Assembly (NCBI GenBank): GCA_022432975.1
Contig: CM039512.1
Location: forward strand, 3,345,998 to 3,409,997
DNA length: 64,000 nucleotides
Direction of reading: 5' to 3'
DNA from: Begonia masoniana
Lineage: Eukaryota; Streptophyta; Magnoliopsida; Cucurbitales; Begoniaceae
Shown here: positions 28,958 through 42,429 of the stretch, piece by piece
How positions within the stretch are numbered: the first letter of the stretch is position 1
Layout: each line of letters starts with the position of its first letter
Made by a program: the position numbers and the translations under genes
Notes under the pieces: generated by a model
What the model was told of the DNA's origin: nothing
Seen by the model: only the letters and a program-made list of their open reading frames with translations
Databases searched by the model: none

Positions 28958-31900
28958 ATGAAGCACAGTGGTGGCTTTAATTCGATCAATTTTGTAGTTT
29001 TCTGGTTGTTATGGTTAGCTGTACTGGTTAGGACTTCTTCTTCTTCTCCCCAGCTCAATTTTCTTGGAGTTTCTCCTGAAGGTAGATTTCTGTTCATCTT
29101 TTTTGTTGTTCATTGTGCTTGTTTTTTTTTTTCGTAGATTGATCCCTATTTTACCTTCTGATGTATAATTGATCCAGTCTGTTGAAGAGCTGCTTGTTGA
29201 AGAGCTTCTTAAGCAGCTCCATTTTCTAATTTGGTTCCTTACAATAATTTGGAGTTTTGTACCAGATTATGGATATTACAGATCGTCGGATGTATTGAAA
29301 TGTAAAGATGGATCCAAGAAATTCACGAAATCTCAGCTCAATGACGACTTCTGCGACTGTCCTGATGGCACGGACGAACCTGGTTGGTCCCATGTTTTCT
29401 TATATCCTTTGTTTTCTTTCTCATTGATTTCATCTTCCTAAAAAGATCTGGTAATTGTGGTCGTTAATTCTTCGTTGCATCAGGATCAGCTGATGCATGA
29501 CTAAATGTCTTTAATCTTAATTGTTTTTGTTGCTATATTGTTATTCAGAGAATTGCACTACCTTTTTATTAAGAGGCATCTCTCTCTCTCTTTCTTTCAA
29601 TTTGTTGAGAAGTATTTCTCATCAACTGTATCGCATGTTGAAGCATTTCAATGACTGCATCTGTCTTCCGTAAGAAAAATATGTTCTTTTGTTGCTGAGT
29701 TTGGAAGATACAGACCAGTTTTTTCATGTTTTGTTTTTATGGTGCTCTAATGTAAATCTTCTTTCACTAATAAATTGATTTTGTCTTATTTCTTCATATT
29801 TCATTTTAATTTGAATTATAAATTTTGTGGTTGTAGGTACATCCGCATGTCCAGGTGGCAAATTCTATTGTACAAATGCTGGGCATGTTTCTCTTTTCTT
29901 GTTCTCTTCAAGGGTGAATGATGGTATATGTGGTAAGTTCTCTTCCTGGATGGTGCAGCATCATGATCTTTTCAAGTATTTTTTTCAGTCGTCCTGCTTT
30001 TTTCCTTCTAAAACATTGGTCCGAGTGATGAAAGTTGGACTTGGAAGACTCCGATCATGGCTATTTGATTATATTATCCACCAGCAAAGGCAGATGGTTG
30101 CTGTAGTCAAAACATCTTATGATTCTATGGGTTTATGGAGAAGGAAACTTGTAAGCTCCCTTGAGCTTCTCCAACTAGTAGGAGATGGATTGATAAAGCC
30201 AGGATTAAGCACTTTCATTATTCCACCCAAAGTTCAGTATTAATGAGTTTCCTTATGTAGCTTTGTAAAGGATTGCTCAAACTAAGTATGGGGGGAGTTG
30301 AAATTTTTTAGAAGAGAGAGTACAACAAAGGGTTAGGGTTCAGACTACGGGAAAATGTTATACAAAGTGGTTCAATAGTTAATAAAACGAGATTTGTTGC
30401 CTCGTCTAATAGCTAATTTTCCTAAATTGATGTATTTTGTTTACTCGTAGATGAGATTTGATCATATAGAGCTTACATATTTAAGTCCCCTTTTTCCTTA
30501 ATGTTTTAGACTGCTGCGATGGAAGCGATGAGTATGATGGCAAAGTGAAATGTGAAAATACATGCTGGGAGGCTGGGAAGGTAGCAAGAGAAAAGTTGAA
30601 GAAAAAGATTGCGACATATGAAGAGGGTGTTGCTATAAGGAAATTGGAAGTGGAACAGGCAAAATTAGCTATATCCAAAGATGAGGCGGAACTTACAAAG
30701 TTGAAAAGTGAGGAGCAAATATTAAAAGGCCTGGTGCAAAAGCTTAGAGGTATATAGTCTTGTCTTCTTGTTTTATAATTCTCCAAAATAATTGAAATAT
30801 CACTGTATAAATATTTCCTTTTCTTCTTATTGCTTTAGATCAACTGCAATCTAGGATGATTTATATACTCATGAGGCTACAGTGGTGATAATTTCGACTT
30901 GGTTTCTGCTCAATCGACACAATTCCCATGTTTGTGAAACAAGTTTATAAGTTTCCGAACTAGGAATTGTTTGTTTGTGTAAGTTCAATAGGTGTTTGGT
31001 TAGGAATTGGTTTGAAGATATGACATATGGCAAATTCTTCATCCCATATTGTAGCTGGATCCTCATGTGAGTGAGAAGTTTTTCATGTTTAAAATACTAT
31101 TGTTTCAGCTGCAAAATTGGAGTGGATACTCATTCATCAGTACGATAATGGCTCCTTACAAATATACTTGTTTTCGAAGTCTTAAGGATTAATATAAATA
31201 TATTATTCTTTTACCACTCACAGAGCACAAAGAACGCATTGAAAAGGCAGAAGAGAAAGAACGTCAGCAAAAGGAAAAAGAAGAGAAAGAAAAGAAAGAA
31301 GCTCAGGATAAAGCCAGTGAGAAAACAAATGAAACTCAAGAGGAAGAGAAGGAAAAGAAAGAAGCTCAGGATAAAGCCAGTGAAAAAACAACTGAAACTC
31401 AAGAGGAAGTTGTAGAAGAGAGAGATGAAGCTTCAGACGATTACGACAATGGACATGAGCCAACAGAAACTGCATATGAAAAAAGTGGGATTTCGGATGA
31501 TTCTTCTTTGGATCAGGTTAGACTGATTTACTGTTTATGATGACGTTCAGTTGGTTTTTTTATCTTTATTTATTTGTACGTTTATCTTTAATTTCAATGC
31601 TTGAAGTAAACTTTTTGGCGAAGTTTGTAACATTTTCTGATCAATTAAAAATGATTAAGAAACATTGATTTCAACTTTTATTCATTGGAGAATTCATTTG
31701 AGTCCAATTGATGTAGTTAATTGGGTTTAAGATTGCAGTATGTGGGCAAGAGTTCGAACTCATTGTAAAGTCAAAATTTAGTTTATTCAAATGGTTATTA
31801 CTCATCAAATAAAAACTTATTTAAGTATAATTATACGTTTTTGCTGATAATGTTGGACGTGCATGGTTAGCTATATTCTTTGATTCTGTATGGTAGATAT

Positions 31901-34900
31901 TTTTCATATTTGTCCCTTTAATATCTTTTTGACAAATGTTGTAGGTTGTTGAACTCCTCTTTTGGGTGATGTCAAGTTCTAACACGTCGCTTATCTATTT
32001 TTACTTTTGGTTGCTACACAAACACTTGCATAAATTAAACAGTGGTAACAGTGATTATTGTTTGTCAGGATTGGGGGGAGGACCCTGTTGATTTAGTTGG
32101 CGAAGATGAATCTAAACACTCAGCAAGAGCAGAGCCATCATTGCTTAGCAAAAAAGAACATGTATATGATAATGTTGAATTCTTTCATCAAAATGTTCAA
32201 CAGTTGCTAGTGGCTTTTTTATAATTTATATTTTCTCTCATGAATGTGAATATTTGTACTATAATAGGATACAGCAAAGGAGGAAGATAAGTCTCATGCT
32301 GAATCTGAAATCGTACTACATTCTGAAGTCAAAGATTCCATTGGAGAAGTTAGGAATGAGGTATCTTACATATCTTGATCTATAAAGTGTGACTGATTGT
32401 AAAAGTGAAGCCTAAAAAAATCTCTCTGAATGACTGTCCGCAAAACAGCCCCATAATCTCTTCAAAATAATTTATCTCTCATCAAAGAAACCCTTTGTAA
32501 CGACTCCAAAATTTAATTTTCCCTAATTTGAAACCCTAAAATTTTTCCCAAATCGATTTGTAAATTAGGTTAAATTGGATCGTTATAAAACCCTAATTTT
32601 CTTAATTCAAAATTATTGAAAATAGCAAAAATAATTTATTAAGCGGAAACTTTAAATTACTATCAATAAATGTTTAGAAAATTAAATACTAAACAAAACA
32701 TTAATTAAAACCTCATTCATAAATTTAAATTAGCATCCTTACTAAAAATCCAACAGTTAATGAAATAAATTATCCAAATAGAAATTTTAAAATTCCATGC
32801 AACTAAATATAAAATATTATTTTAAAACGATATAAAATCATGACTTTAAACTTTTATTCAGAACCAACGAGAACATCCTCCTCTGTATGCTCTCCCGTCT
32901 CTGGCAAATTCTCGATCAGCGCCATTTCTTCCTCAGATAAAAATTCACCTACATCACAAAACTAATGCGTGAGAAAAACTCAGTAAGTTAAAACACGTGC
33001 ATGTGACTTTAATTTCATACATTACCAAATTTCATGCTTTAAAAGTTACATATTGGATGGAACTCATTTTCCGATCCTTACCATGCGTTCAGGCTTTCAG
33101 AAAACTAGCGGTTTCTTACCCTCATAAAGTTTTATCAGCCATCTCAATAAACCATGCGTTCAGGCTCTCATTAGCCATCTCATGCGTTCCGTCAATTCCA
33201 TTCGTTTTCATGCATTTCATACACATGCATAATGACCTATCATTTTTATCTTTCTACATTCCTATGTTAATACCTATACATGCGTGTCCAAATAATAATA
33301 TAATTAACAAAACAAAATAAAGTGCTTTAAAGAAAATAATTTAATATACGTTTTGTGATGTAGGGCCAACGGCCAAAACGTTAAAAACCTAGTGTTTTAC
33401 TTACCTGGATTTCGAGAGAAATAGAGAATAGGGTCGTATGTATTTTCCGAGCGTTGTATTAATCTTCCTTGCCTAAAAATTGGGGAAGTTTAAATTTCTT
33501 ATTTTACCCAAAAATAATTATTGAAATTGATAAGGTAAAATTTCTCCTTACCAATAACGTCGAATCGCTGAATTTTCGATTCGATTGAGCGTCCTTTAAT
33601 TACCCCAAAATTCAGGTTCAGGTTGGTTCGGGCAATCGACCAGTTTGGGTCGTCAGAACCGGTTTAGTTTACTGGACCAGTTCAACTTAAAATAAGTTGG
33701 GTGGTTTGGTTCGGTTCAGAATAAAATTTCTGAACCAAACACCTTCTTCCTCCTTCGCCTTCTATTCTGTCGAGAGAGAGTGAGTGAGAGTGAGTGACAG
33801 AGGGTGCGCGAGAATGAGAGAGCGATGAAGATCGAGGGAGAGGGAGGAGCTTACGGTGCTAGTGGTTATCAACGGAGGCCGAGAAGAGTCTGTCCACGCA
33901 AAGACGGTTTCGGCCGAGGGGGAGACTTCGTCGGAGGGAATTGTTTGGAGTTGCGGCTGCGATTCAGTCTCCTCAGAGACGTTCGCCGGAGTCTGCCAAC
34001 TCGCGGTGGTCGGAGATATAGTGCGGCGATTTCGGCGTGAGGCGAGGTAACTCTCGGGTTTCTTTTCTGACTTTCAGAATGGGAGGAAATTTTGTGTGAT
34101 TTTCTCATTCACAGAACGACTTGATTTGTAAGGGAGAGGGTTGTTCGATTCTTTCCTTAAATGATGGACACGAATCTGGACTTCCAATTTGATCAGATTC
34201 GTCGATGAAGTTTAGGAAGGACTTTCCTTCATTATAATTATTTTCCTTAACGTTTGTATCCATAGGTTTGGAAATTATTTTCTGATTTTGTGTTAGAAAT
34301 TTCAGAATAATTTCTGAAATTAGGGTTTAGTTTGACTAAAATTGGGTGATTTACTTATTGAATGCAATCTAGGGTTTCCTTAAATTAGATTAGGAAAATA
34401 ATTGATCTTTTAATTTGGGATAATTTTTTTGGTATGTTACACCCTTCCTTATACATATTAGCTTTATGTGTTTTCTCACAACATATGAGAAAATATTGCC
34501 ATTCTTTTCTCCTGCAGGTCTCTTATAACAGATGTTGCCTGATTTCTTAAAAACATCAGTTCCTTCTTGACTGGATTGAGTGATAAACTACCTATAGAAG
34601 CAAAACTATTAACATTTGAACAAAGGATTTTGTAAAATTCTGAAATTATTTTGGATTCTTAATAAAAGAGTGTTTTTTGTTAGTTTTTCCATATTTGATC
34701 AGATCACATTTAACTTTACATAGGATATGGAATCACTTAAGTGGCGCATGGACTGGTTATATGATATTTAAATATTATATAAACTTTAATGTGCTTTAAA
34801 AATTATGTTTTCTAGTCATTTGTTTCAGTGATTAAATTTTGATTATCATATAGGATGATGATACGTCTAAGAATATGGAAGAGTTATCGAGGGAAGAGTT

Positions 34901-37254
34901 GGGAAGACTAGTTGCTTCTCGTTGGACTGGAGAAAATAAGAAAACAGAAGACGTTGTCACTTCAAAAAACAATTATAATGAAGGCAGTGATGAAATTCAG
35001 GCGGATGGACTTGACGACGAATATGATGGAGATGCTTCAGAGACTGATGAAGATATGCACAAATATGATGATGATGTAGAGGATGATATAGAAGAAGATC
35101 TGAAAGATGAAAATCATGATGATGACACCAATACGTACAAGTATGAATCAGATACAGAAGCAGATTCATCAGGTTAACAACAGATTCTCTCTTTTATTTG
35201 TTAAGCTAGCAAGTCATTCAAGTAATCTATTTTTGACATATGTTTCATTGTTTTATCATTGGTTCATAGAAAGCACTTCTAAGCCCACTTGGTTGGAGAA
35301 GATACAACAAACTGTACGAGATGTTCTGCAAGCTGTTAATATTTTTCAGACTCCGTTGAATCAATCAGGTTTAAATTGATGATTTATGTCAAGGTCCATT
35401 ACTTTCTATTTAATGGATTTACATGCGATTAATGGCCTATCTGTTCCATTTGGACTCTTTAGATGCCGATCATGTGCGCAAGGAATATGATGAGTCCAGT
35501 GCCAAGTTATCCAAAATACAGTCTAGAATATCAAGTTTGACACAAAAGCTAAAACATGACTTCGGTTAGTCTGGATTAAGATGCGTTGGCTTTTACCTCT
35601 GGCATTTTTCAATTGTGTTGCGTACTTGGTTTAAAGTTTTAAAGACTCGTATTTAAATTCTTTACAGGTCCAGAGAAGGAATTCTATTCATTATATGATC
35701 GCTGTCTTGAGAGTAAGCAGAACAAGTAACAAAATTCACCTTGGTCTTGCATTTTTTTTTTTTTGGGTTTTTCAAGATGTTTAATTTTGTTGACATTGTT
35801 TTCGAATTTTGATGTTGTTTAGGATATTTTCTCTAACCATATGTTTGATTTTGCATTATTGAAATTTTTCGTCCAGGTATGTTTACAAAGTGTGCCCATA
35901 TAAACGAGCTTCCCAGGTGGAAGGCCACTCAACAACTCGTTTAGGGTAGGGATTTTTTTTTAAAAAAAAAATTTGAAGCATTTATTTTCAGTTGTTCCAT
36001 GCATGCAATTACCTAAATTAATCCTAGTTAAATAATGAATAGCTAATTACAGAATAATACGGAATAACTACTGAAATAATTATGCATTGAGCCCTATCTA
36101 ACTGACATTTATACCTTAAAACTTGATGTGTGAGATTGATACTGAAGGAGTTATCATTTAATCTTGAATTCAATATAGTAATGGTTGATCGTAGACTTTA
36201 TTGTTCTAAACAGGCAATGGGAAAAATTTGAGGAATCGTACAAAGCCATGATATTTTCAGGCGGTGATAAATGTTGGAACGGGCCTGATAGAAGCTTGAA
36301 GGTAATTTATTTATGAACAGTTAGCAGTATTTGGGACTGATTTCTAATGTAGACTGTTATAGAGTTGTCAGATCAAACCTTTTTTCATAAGAGCTAAATC
36401 ATCGTTTAATTATATAATCTGTCGTCAGACATTTGAATACACAGAAAGGGTGTTTGATGATGGGGGAATCATGCTGCACATTTCATCAATAAGTATAAAT
36501 AGAAATTTTCTTTCAAATTTTTTAGGACTTTCTTGTGTATTATTTTTTGGCTTTGAACTGCCACTGCTGTTTGTTGTTAGAGATTGGGCCATGGTTAAAT
36601 TTAAAATGAACTATGAAGAGATGGTACCTAATATGTTTTATTTTTGTGGATAAATCCTTCCTTTAATTGGCACATTTAAGGTTTAGAACAATGCGCTATA
36701 TTATGACACAGAAATATAAGTGATTATAAAACTTTGACTACAATATGATGGACAAAGAACCAAATTCGAAGGGGCAAATCATTACAAAAAGGCATGTCAG
36801 TGGATTTTGGCAAATCTTTCTATTTCTTTTCATGTTCTTCCGTTCATTAAGACAATGCGTTAGTACTATCCACCCAATCTCAATATGCTTCTCCTGATAA
36901 CTTGTGTTAAAAATATTACTTCTTCAGGTCAAACTAAAGTGTGGGCTGAAAAATGAGATTGCTGATGTGGATGAACCAAGTCGTTGCGAGTAAGATTTGC
37001 TCCCTCTCTCTCTATAATATCTGTCTCACTCCTCCCTCTCTCTTTCATTGAATAACAAATCTGTCTTACAGATATCTAGCGCTGTTCTCCACACCAATTT
37101 TATGCCTTGAGGAAAAGCTTCAGGTACAATATTGTGTTTTGCTGATTGTGTCATTCGACCTGCATTAAATTATTAATGCCAATTATTACAGGAACTAAAA
37201 AATAAATTGCAATTGATGAACGAAAAACAACCAAGCAACCATGATGAACTATGA
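28958..37254 (+). CDS. PSL4: Glucosidase II subunit beta (ER quality control)
   Basis: Sixteen exons: 28958-29081, 29266-29382, 29837-29932, 30510-30749, 31224-31516, 32069-32161, 32268-32360, 34854-35172, 35270-35368, 35463-35564, 35668-35725, 35877-35945, 36214-36301, 36928-36989, 37072-37123 and 37192-37254, giving 655 residues. It is the non-catalytic partner that retains and activates glucosidase II, which trims glucose from N-glycans in the ER. A signal peptide (about 1-28) precedes two LDL-receptor class A-like Cys/Asp modules ([29 protein letters not shown]), then a coiled coil (about 125-195), a Glu/Lys-rich acidic middle and a C-terminal MRH lectin-like domain (about 530-640, with YKVCPY and [16 protein letters not shown]). 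It ends in HDEL, the ER retrieval signal. A solo LTR sits in intron 7 (between 32360 and 34854). Identification is firm; the symbol is by analogy with Arabidopsis. Confidence 0.94.
31280..31405 (+). repeat. In-frame 63-bp coding duplication in glucosidase II beta
   Basis: Two adjacent 63-nt units (31280-31342, 31343-31405) encode 21-residue copies around [13 protein letters not shown], differing at two residues (K to E side, N to T). They lie in the charged linker, about residues 212-253, where length variation is probably tolerated. Confidence 0.9.
32496..34441. mobile_element. Solo LTR (about 1.95 kb) in glucosidase II beta intron 7
   Basis: The element begins TGTAACGACTCC and ends GGTATGTTACA, giving the short TGTAAC/GTTACA terminal inverse match and TG...CA ends of an LTR. 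CCCTT is duplicated on both sides (32491-32495 and 34442-34446). I see no primer-binding site, polyprotein or second LTR copy, so a solo LTR left by LTR-LTR recombination is the simplest reading. Open frames near 33804-34108 are GC-rich but show no family resemblance. Host exons on both sides are intact and in phase. Confidence 0.75.
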
Positions 37255-38541
37255 AGCGTTGCTCAGATATATCTACAGAGGTTGGAAAAGGGTAGTCAGT
37301 TGAATTTATACAGTCATAAAGAGAATCGGCGATGCGGCTTAATCACTATGCTAGATTGATAAGTATCCTGTGGAATGTTTATTTAATGGAAAATATTAAA
37401 GTATTAACTGCTTAGTTTTGATCCCCAATCAAATTTATTAGCATTGGCACTGCATCCTTAATGTAAGCCTATTGGTTGCTCTTGTTTTTAATCAAGGGTC
37501 TAAAGGTTTTGGACATTTTTCAGAACTGTTTATTTTCCCTTTTGGAACCGAGAGACTTACATATTAGCAATTATGAAGATGTACTTGACAGGAATCTTGC
37601 TAATATCTGTTGGGTGGTTTTGCTGCAATTTGTTTGTTCCTTTCTTTCTGTTGTGATGCCATGATATGAAGATTGCTTTATCCCAAGGACACGGACTTTG
37701 TATAAACTCTGATTGCAGAATGAGGCTTGTCAGGACGACCTTCTCATTCGATTGGATGAAGTATTTAAAGGGATTCATATTTTAGTCTTAAGAGGAGTAT
37801 CTGCCATTTTGAGATATGAACCGTTAACCCAATAAAAGTGTAGAAATATAAGCTTTTGATAGGAAGAGGTTGGCCCCCTAGTGGGTTGATGAGCTTAGGA
37901 TGGGCAGTAGGTAGACAGTGGTACATTTCTCTGTTGATTTCCTTATCTGCCTTTTCCCCTAAAATTTCTAAATGGGCATTCATTGAAAAGCACTCGTTGT
38001 CGCGAATCTAACTTGAGACTACCCATTTTCATACTCGAGTTCCAATGGACTTGAAATTTGCATGGCATATGATGACCACCACATGTCTGCTTCGGTCAGT
38101 CATCTTTCAGATCTATTCTTATTATCGAATAAATATGGCTGCGACAGCTTTTGCAAAAGTGAATCAGATTTCTGATTTCATAGAATTGTAGTAGTAGATA
38201 ATGGGTAAGACGAATAATTAAAAAGGGGAAAAACATAAAGTTGTAAACAAGTATATCATGATTGGAATTATTGAAAGAAAGACCCCCCACCCCTTCACGT
38301 GGCCACAACGCCTCAATTCATTGAAAAAGACTGTCATCTCATCTGTTACGCCCATCCTTTCTGCCTCACCTTATTCTATGGCATTTCCTCTTCAATTATT
38401 GTTCTTGTTGAACCGTGACTTTGGTCACTGGCCTAAAAGGCTAGATCCCGTAGATTGTGCTTTTTCCCTTCTTTCTTTTGGATTGCAGTAATTCGAATCA
38501 GGGAAACAGTCAGTCACGTAGCTCTACTTCAACTTACCAGG
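37255..38541. other. 3' flank of the glucosidase II beta gene
   Basis: AT-rich DNA of 1.3 kb containing the glucosidase 3' UTR. No second gene is recognised in either strand. A short open frame at 38258-38491 is without resemblance to known families. Confidence 0.55.
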
Positions 38542-38770
38542 CTTTTAGTGTTGATAATTGATTTCAATGAGGCCAACCAAAAACGAAAACACACCATTGA
38601 CATTATGAAATCTTCGAGTCTCTTAAAACTAAATGCATTTGAGAAAACTAAGGTGAAAATTGCTGGAGCAAGGGATTATGCACATTGAATGTAGGTGAAA
38701 TAGCAAATACCAGAGAAAGTACCTACATGACAACTACGCCAAAGGGGGTCATCAAAGATCCCTGATTCAG
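38542..38770. repeat. Left copy of a host segment duplicated around the Ty3/gypsy element
   Basis: About 229 bp from CTTTTAGTGTTGATAATTG to CCCTGATTCAG; it recurs at 43651-43877 in the same orientation with few differences. The left copy joins a 3' LTR that lacks its terminal ~20-25 bp. Confidence 0.9.
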
Positions 38771-39027
38771 ACAAAAGATGTACAGATAAAACTTTTGAAA
38801 ACTATTCTTATATTCAAAAAATTATATCTAAAAGCAACGAAATGGGATTAAATACCCATAGAATCAAAATATAAAAGGAAGCTAAATCAATAAATTTCTA
38901 AGATAAATGAAAGAGAAATATTCCTAAAACGTAAAAGAAAACCAAATAAACAAAAAGTAAGGAAATAAAATATTAGAAGTAATATGTAAAAGCCTAAACT
39001 TTTGGTGTAGACTCCGAGACTGCACCA
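38771..39027 (-). repeat. 3' LTR of the Ty3/gypsy element (truncated)
   Basis: Matches 43357-43650 over about 257 bp (for example CCTAAACTTTTGGTGT and AAATACCCATAGAATCAAA), but the last 20-25 bp in element sense are missing at the junction with the host segment. Confidence 0.85.
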
Positions 39028-39229
39028 TTCTTCCCTGGCTGAAGAAAATTCGTCCCCGAATTTGTTGTAGTGGCAATGTCAGGGTTGTCACCACGAAAAG
39101 GAACGAGATGCTTCACATTGAAAACATCATAAGCAAATGTGAGGTAGTAGCTTTAGGCGATAAGCGTTGGGATTAATCTTGGATATAACCTCAAGAGGGC
39201 CAATCTTCTTCGGGGATAGCTTGTTATAG

Positions 39230-41680
39230 TCATGTGCTGGAACGCGGTCTTTGGTCATCTCCCACAGTGAACTCGAGAAGACGGTGCTTAGCATCAACAT
39301 CGTGCTTGTACTTCGCGGTGGTAGTTTTCAAATGTTCGTAAGTGGTCCGGAGGATCCGTTGGAGTTTGTCGACGAAGTCGGCGACTGTACCGTGGATGCA
39401 ACTTGAGTCAGGCACTAGGGTGAGGTCGAGAAGACAACGCGGCCGGGTGTCGTAGATCACATGAAAAGGGCTAAACCCGGTGATTCGATTAACAACATGA
39501 TTGTGAGCAAATTTGGCTTAACAAAGCTTTTGGTCCCATGATTTATCGAATCACCCACCAAACAACGTAATAAATCTCCCAGGGAACGATTGACGACCTC
39601 AGTCTGGCCATCTGTTTGGGGGTGATAGGCGGTACTCAAATCCAGGTGCGTATTTATCAAATGACACAAACTTCGCCAGAAATGACTCAAGAAGTGAGCG
39701 TCATGAGACTCATGATCAGAAACAATGAAAGTCGGAAGATTGTGCAAACGATACACTTCGCGAAAGAACAAAGCCGCCACATTAACCACATCGGTTGCCT
39801 TCTTACATGGAATGAAATGAACCATTTTGAAAAAACAGTCGACTACTACGAAAATCGAGTCATGGTCACGCTGGGTACGAGGAAGGCCGAGAATGAAGTC
39901 CATACTTAGATCTACCCATGGTTGAGTCCGAATTGGAAGAGGCATATATAGACCAGCGTTAGTCGTTTTCCCTTTGCTCACGTGACATGTACGACAACGA
40001 TCCACGAACGTGTATATCTCTTTGCGGAGTGTCGGCCAGAAATAACTAGCAATTATTAACTTCAACGTACAATCATGATCGACATGACCTTCGTTATGAA
40101 GTTCTTAAATAATCAATTGCCAGAGACTACCAAGCGGAATACATAATTGAATACCTTTAAACAGGAAGCCGTCAACCCAGAAATAGTTGTTAAAGTACCC
40201 GTTCTCTTGAATGCGTTGGATCACTGTGGAGAAAAATGGATCGGAAAAGTACAAGTCAAGTAAGGAATCAAAATACACAACCGTAACGCGGGCATGCGTA
40301 AGTAAAGTATGTCATCGACTCAAAGCATCTGCAACTTTGTTCAAGATACCAACCTTGTGGTTGATCAAAAAAGTGAACTGTTGAAGAAAATCAACCTATG
40401 GAGCATGCCGAGTGAATACTTTATTTTGTGTTCCGAGATGTTTGAGAGCATAATGGTCGATGTAGAGAATGAATTCTTTTTGAAACAGGTAGAGACGCCA
40501 ATGTCGGATAGCTTGGACAATCGCATAGAACTTGACGTCGTATGTGTTGTAGCGTAATTTGACCATTGAGCTTTTGACTGAAATATGCTATTGGTTGACC
40601 ATTATAACTCAGGACAACGCCTATACCGACCTTTGACGCATTGCAATGAAGCTCAAACGGGCGGGTAAAATCAGGGAAAACTAGAATCAGTATCGTGGTC
40701 AACTTCTGTTTAATCAGTCGGAAGGACTCGTGGGCTTGCGGAGTCCAATGAAAACGCCTTGTTGTGATGCAGTCTGTGATGGGTGCCATGATACTACTGA
40801 AATGCGGAATAAACCGACTATAAAAGGACGTGAGGCCATGAAAGCTACGGACCTCAGTGACCGTGGATGGTTGCGACCAGTTAGGCACAACTTTGATCTT
40901 TGAACTGTCTACAGAAAGCCCTTTGGAAGAAACAATGTACTCCAAAAATACAACGTTGTTAGTGAGGAACACACATTTGTGCATGGCGGCATAAAACGCA
41001 TGGCTACGAAAAACAGACAGGACTTCTCGGAGATGTCTCAGATGGTCCTCAGGGTTAACACTATAGATAAGGACATCATCAAAATAAACGACAGCAGATT
41101 TACCGATAAAAGGATGCAAGACTTGATTCATAACGCGCATGAAGGTGCTTGATGCGTTCGATAACCCGAATGACATGACCAACCATTCATATAACCCTTT
41201 GCGAATCTTGAATGTGGTTTTCCACTCGTCGTCGGGGCAGATGAGAATTTGATCATAACCACTCCTCATATCCAACTTGTTGAACACGCACACGCCACTT
41301 AACTGGTCGAGGAGGTCATCAAGGCGTGGAATCAAAAAGCGGTATCAAGCCGTGATTTTATTGATCGCACAGCTGTCTACACATACGTCATGTTCCATCC
41401 TTCTTTGGAGTGAGGAGGGCCGGTACTGCGCACAGACTAAGACTCACGAATGTGTCCACGTGCCAGGAGCTCTTCGACTTGCTGACGAAGTTTTTCATGT
41501 TCGGTTGGACTCGTGCGGTAATGTGCGCGGTTAGGTAAAGTGGACTCGGGCACCAACTCAATTTGATGTTGAATATCCCACAGTGACGGCAAACCAATGG
41601 AGAGATCTGCCAGGAAAACATCGTCAAACTCAGTGATCAAAAATTGGACTGACGCTGGAACATCGGGGCTAGGGGTCACC
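39230..41680 (-). pseudogene. Ty3/gypsy pol remnant (RT, RNase H, integrase)
   Basis: The best-preserved frame, 41335-40421, holds reverse transcriptase with the YFDDVLIYS active-site box, followed by the RNase H start ([13 protein letters not shown], where Asp is usual in place of Asn). A second frame, 40065-39457, holds the integrase core with DFILGLPRTQRDHDS, an IVSDHES segment and DGQTEVVNR, supplying the D-D-E residues. It continues in another frame to about 39230. The pieces are separated by frameshifts and stops. No intact polyprotein remains. Confidence 0.87.
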
Positions 41681-41970
41681 CGCTTGCCGATTAGAATGAA
41701 GACAACTCCGATTTGTGTGATCTCTGCCTCGAATGCTGCTCGGCTAAGGAGGTTGGTGTTAGTGTGGTGGGACCCGATTTTAATCTAGTTGGACGGCAGA
41801 AGCACAATCTTCTTACCTCCGAACATAAAGCTATAGGCATTGGTGTGTCCATCATGACTCGAGCCACGGTTCGTATTGCCATGACTGACAGAGCAATAAG
41901 TGGCAGACATCCATACCCACCACGTCACACATAACTTGGTCCTTGTAAATGGACCTGATGGAAAAACTTG

Positions 41971-42400
41971 TCAGGGCCTGTTGGGAAACCGTGACGTCTG
42001 TTCCGGTTTGTAACCACGATAACTTGTATGGCTTCGGGTGCTTCTCAGGTATGAAACCCAATTTAGTAACCACTTCTCACAACTTCCGGAGTTGATGACG
42101 AATTTGCGCACTTTGCCAGCGATAGTACAGGTCGATTGAAAAATATTATTCCGCAGCCACGTTTCGTCGCGAACTTGTGGAGCTAGCAGGGTGTGACGCA
42201 CCACCAAAGATTGACCTGTATCGCCGGTAATGAGTTCTAAGTTCACATCCTCAGGATCAGGATCCTCGATGTTGTCATAAATCGGGTCGCCCAAGTCTTC
42301 GACAAGGCATTATTCGGTGAACACCCATGGTCACGAATTTTTCGGGCAGTTGGCTTGTCGATGACCTGTCTCGCCACAACCGAAACAACGGAAGCCTCCA
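41971..42400 (-). pseudogene. Ty3/gypsy zinc-knuckle and protease remnant
   Basis: A CCHC knuckle (CFGCGETGHRQANC) is readable on the minus strand at about 42340-42380, followed by a stop. The protease stretch then reads FVINSGSCE at about 42075-42105, where the catalytic Asp of the usual D-S/T-G triad is Asn. This is a remnant only. Confidence 0.7.
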
Positions 42401-42429
42401 CTGGTACGCATGGGTGATTGCTGAGAGGG

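Noticed and set aside
33804..34108. Overlapping GC-rich frames
   Set aside because: They lie inside the solo LTR, overlap on both strands and show no domain; probably LTR leader DNA.
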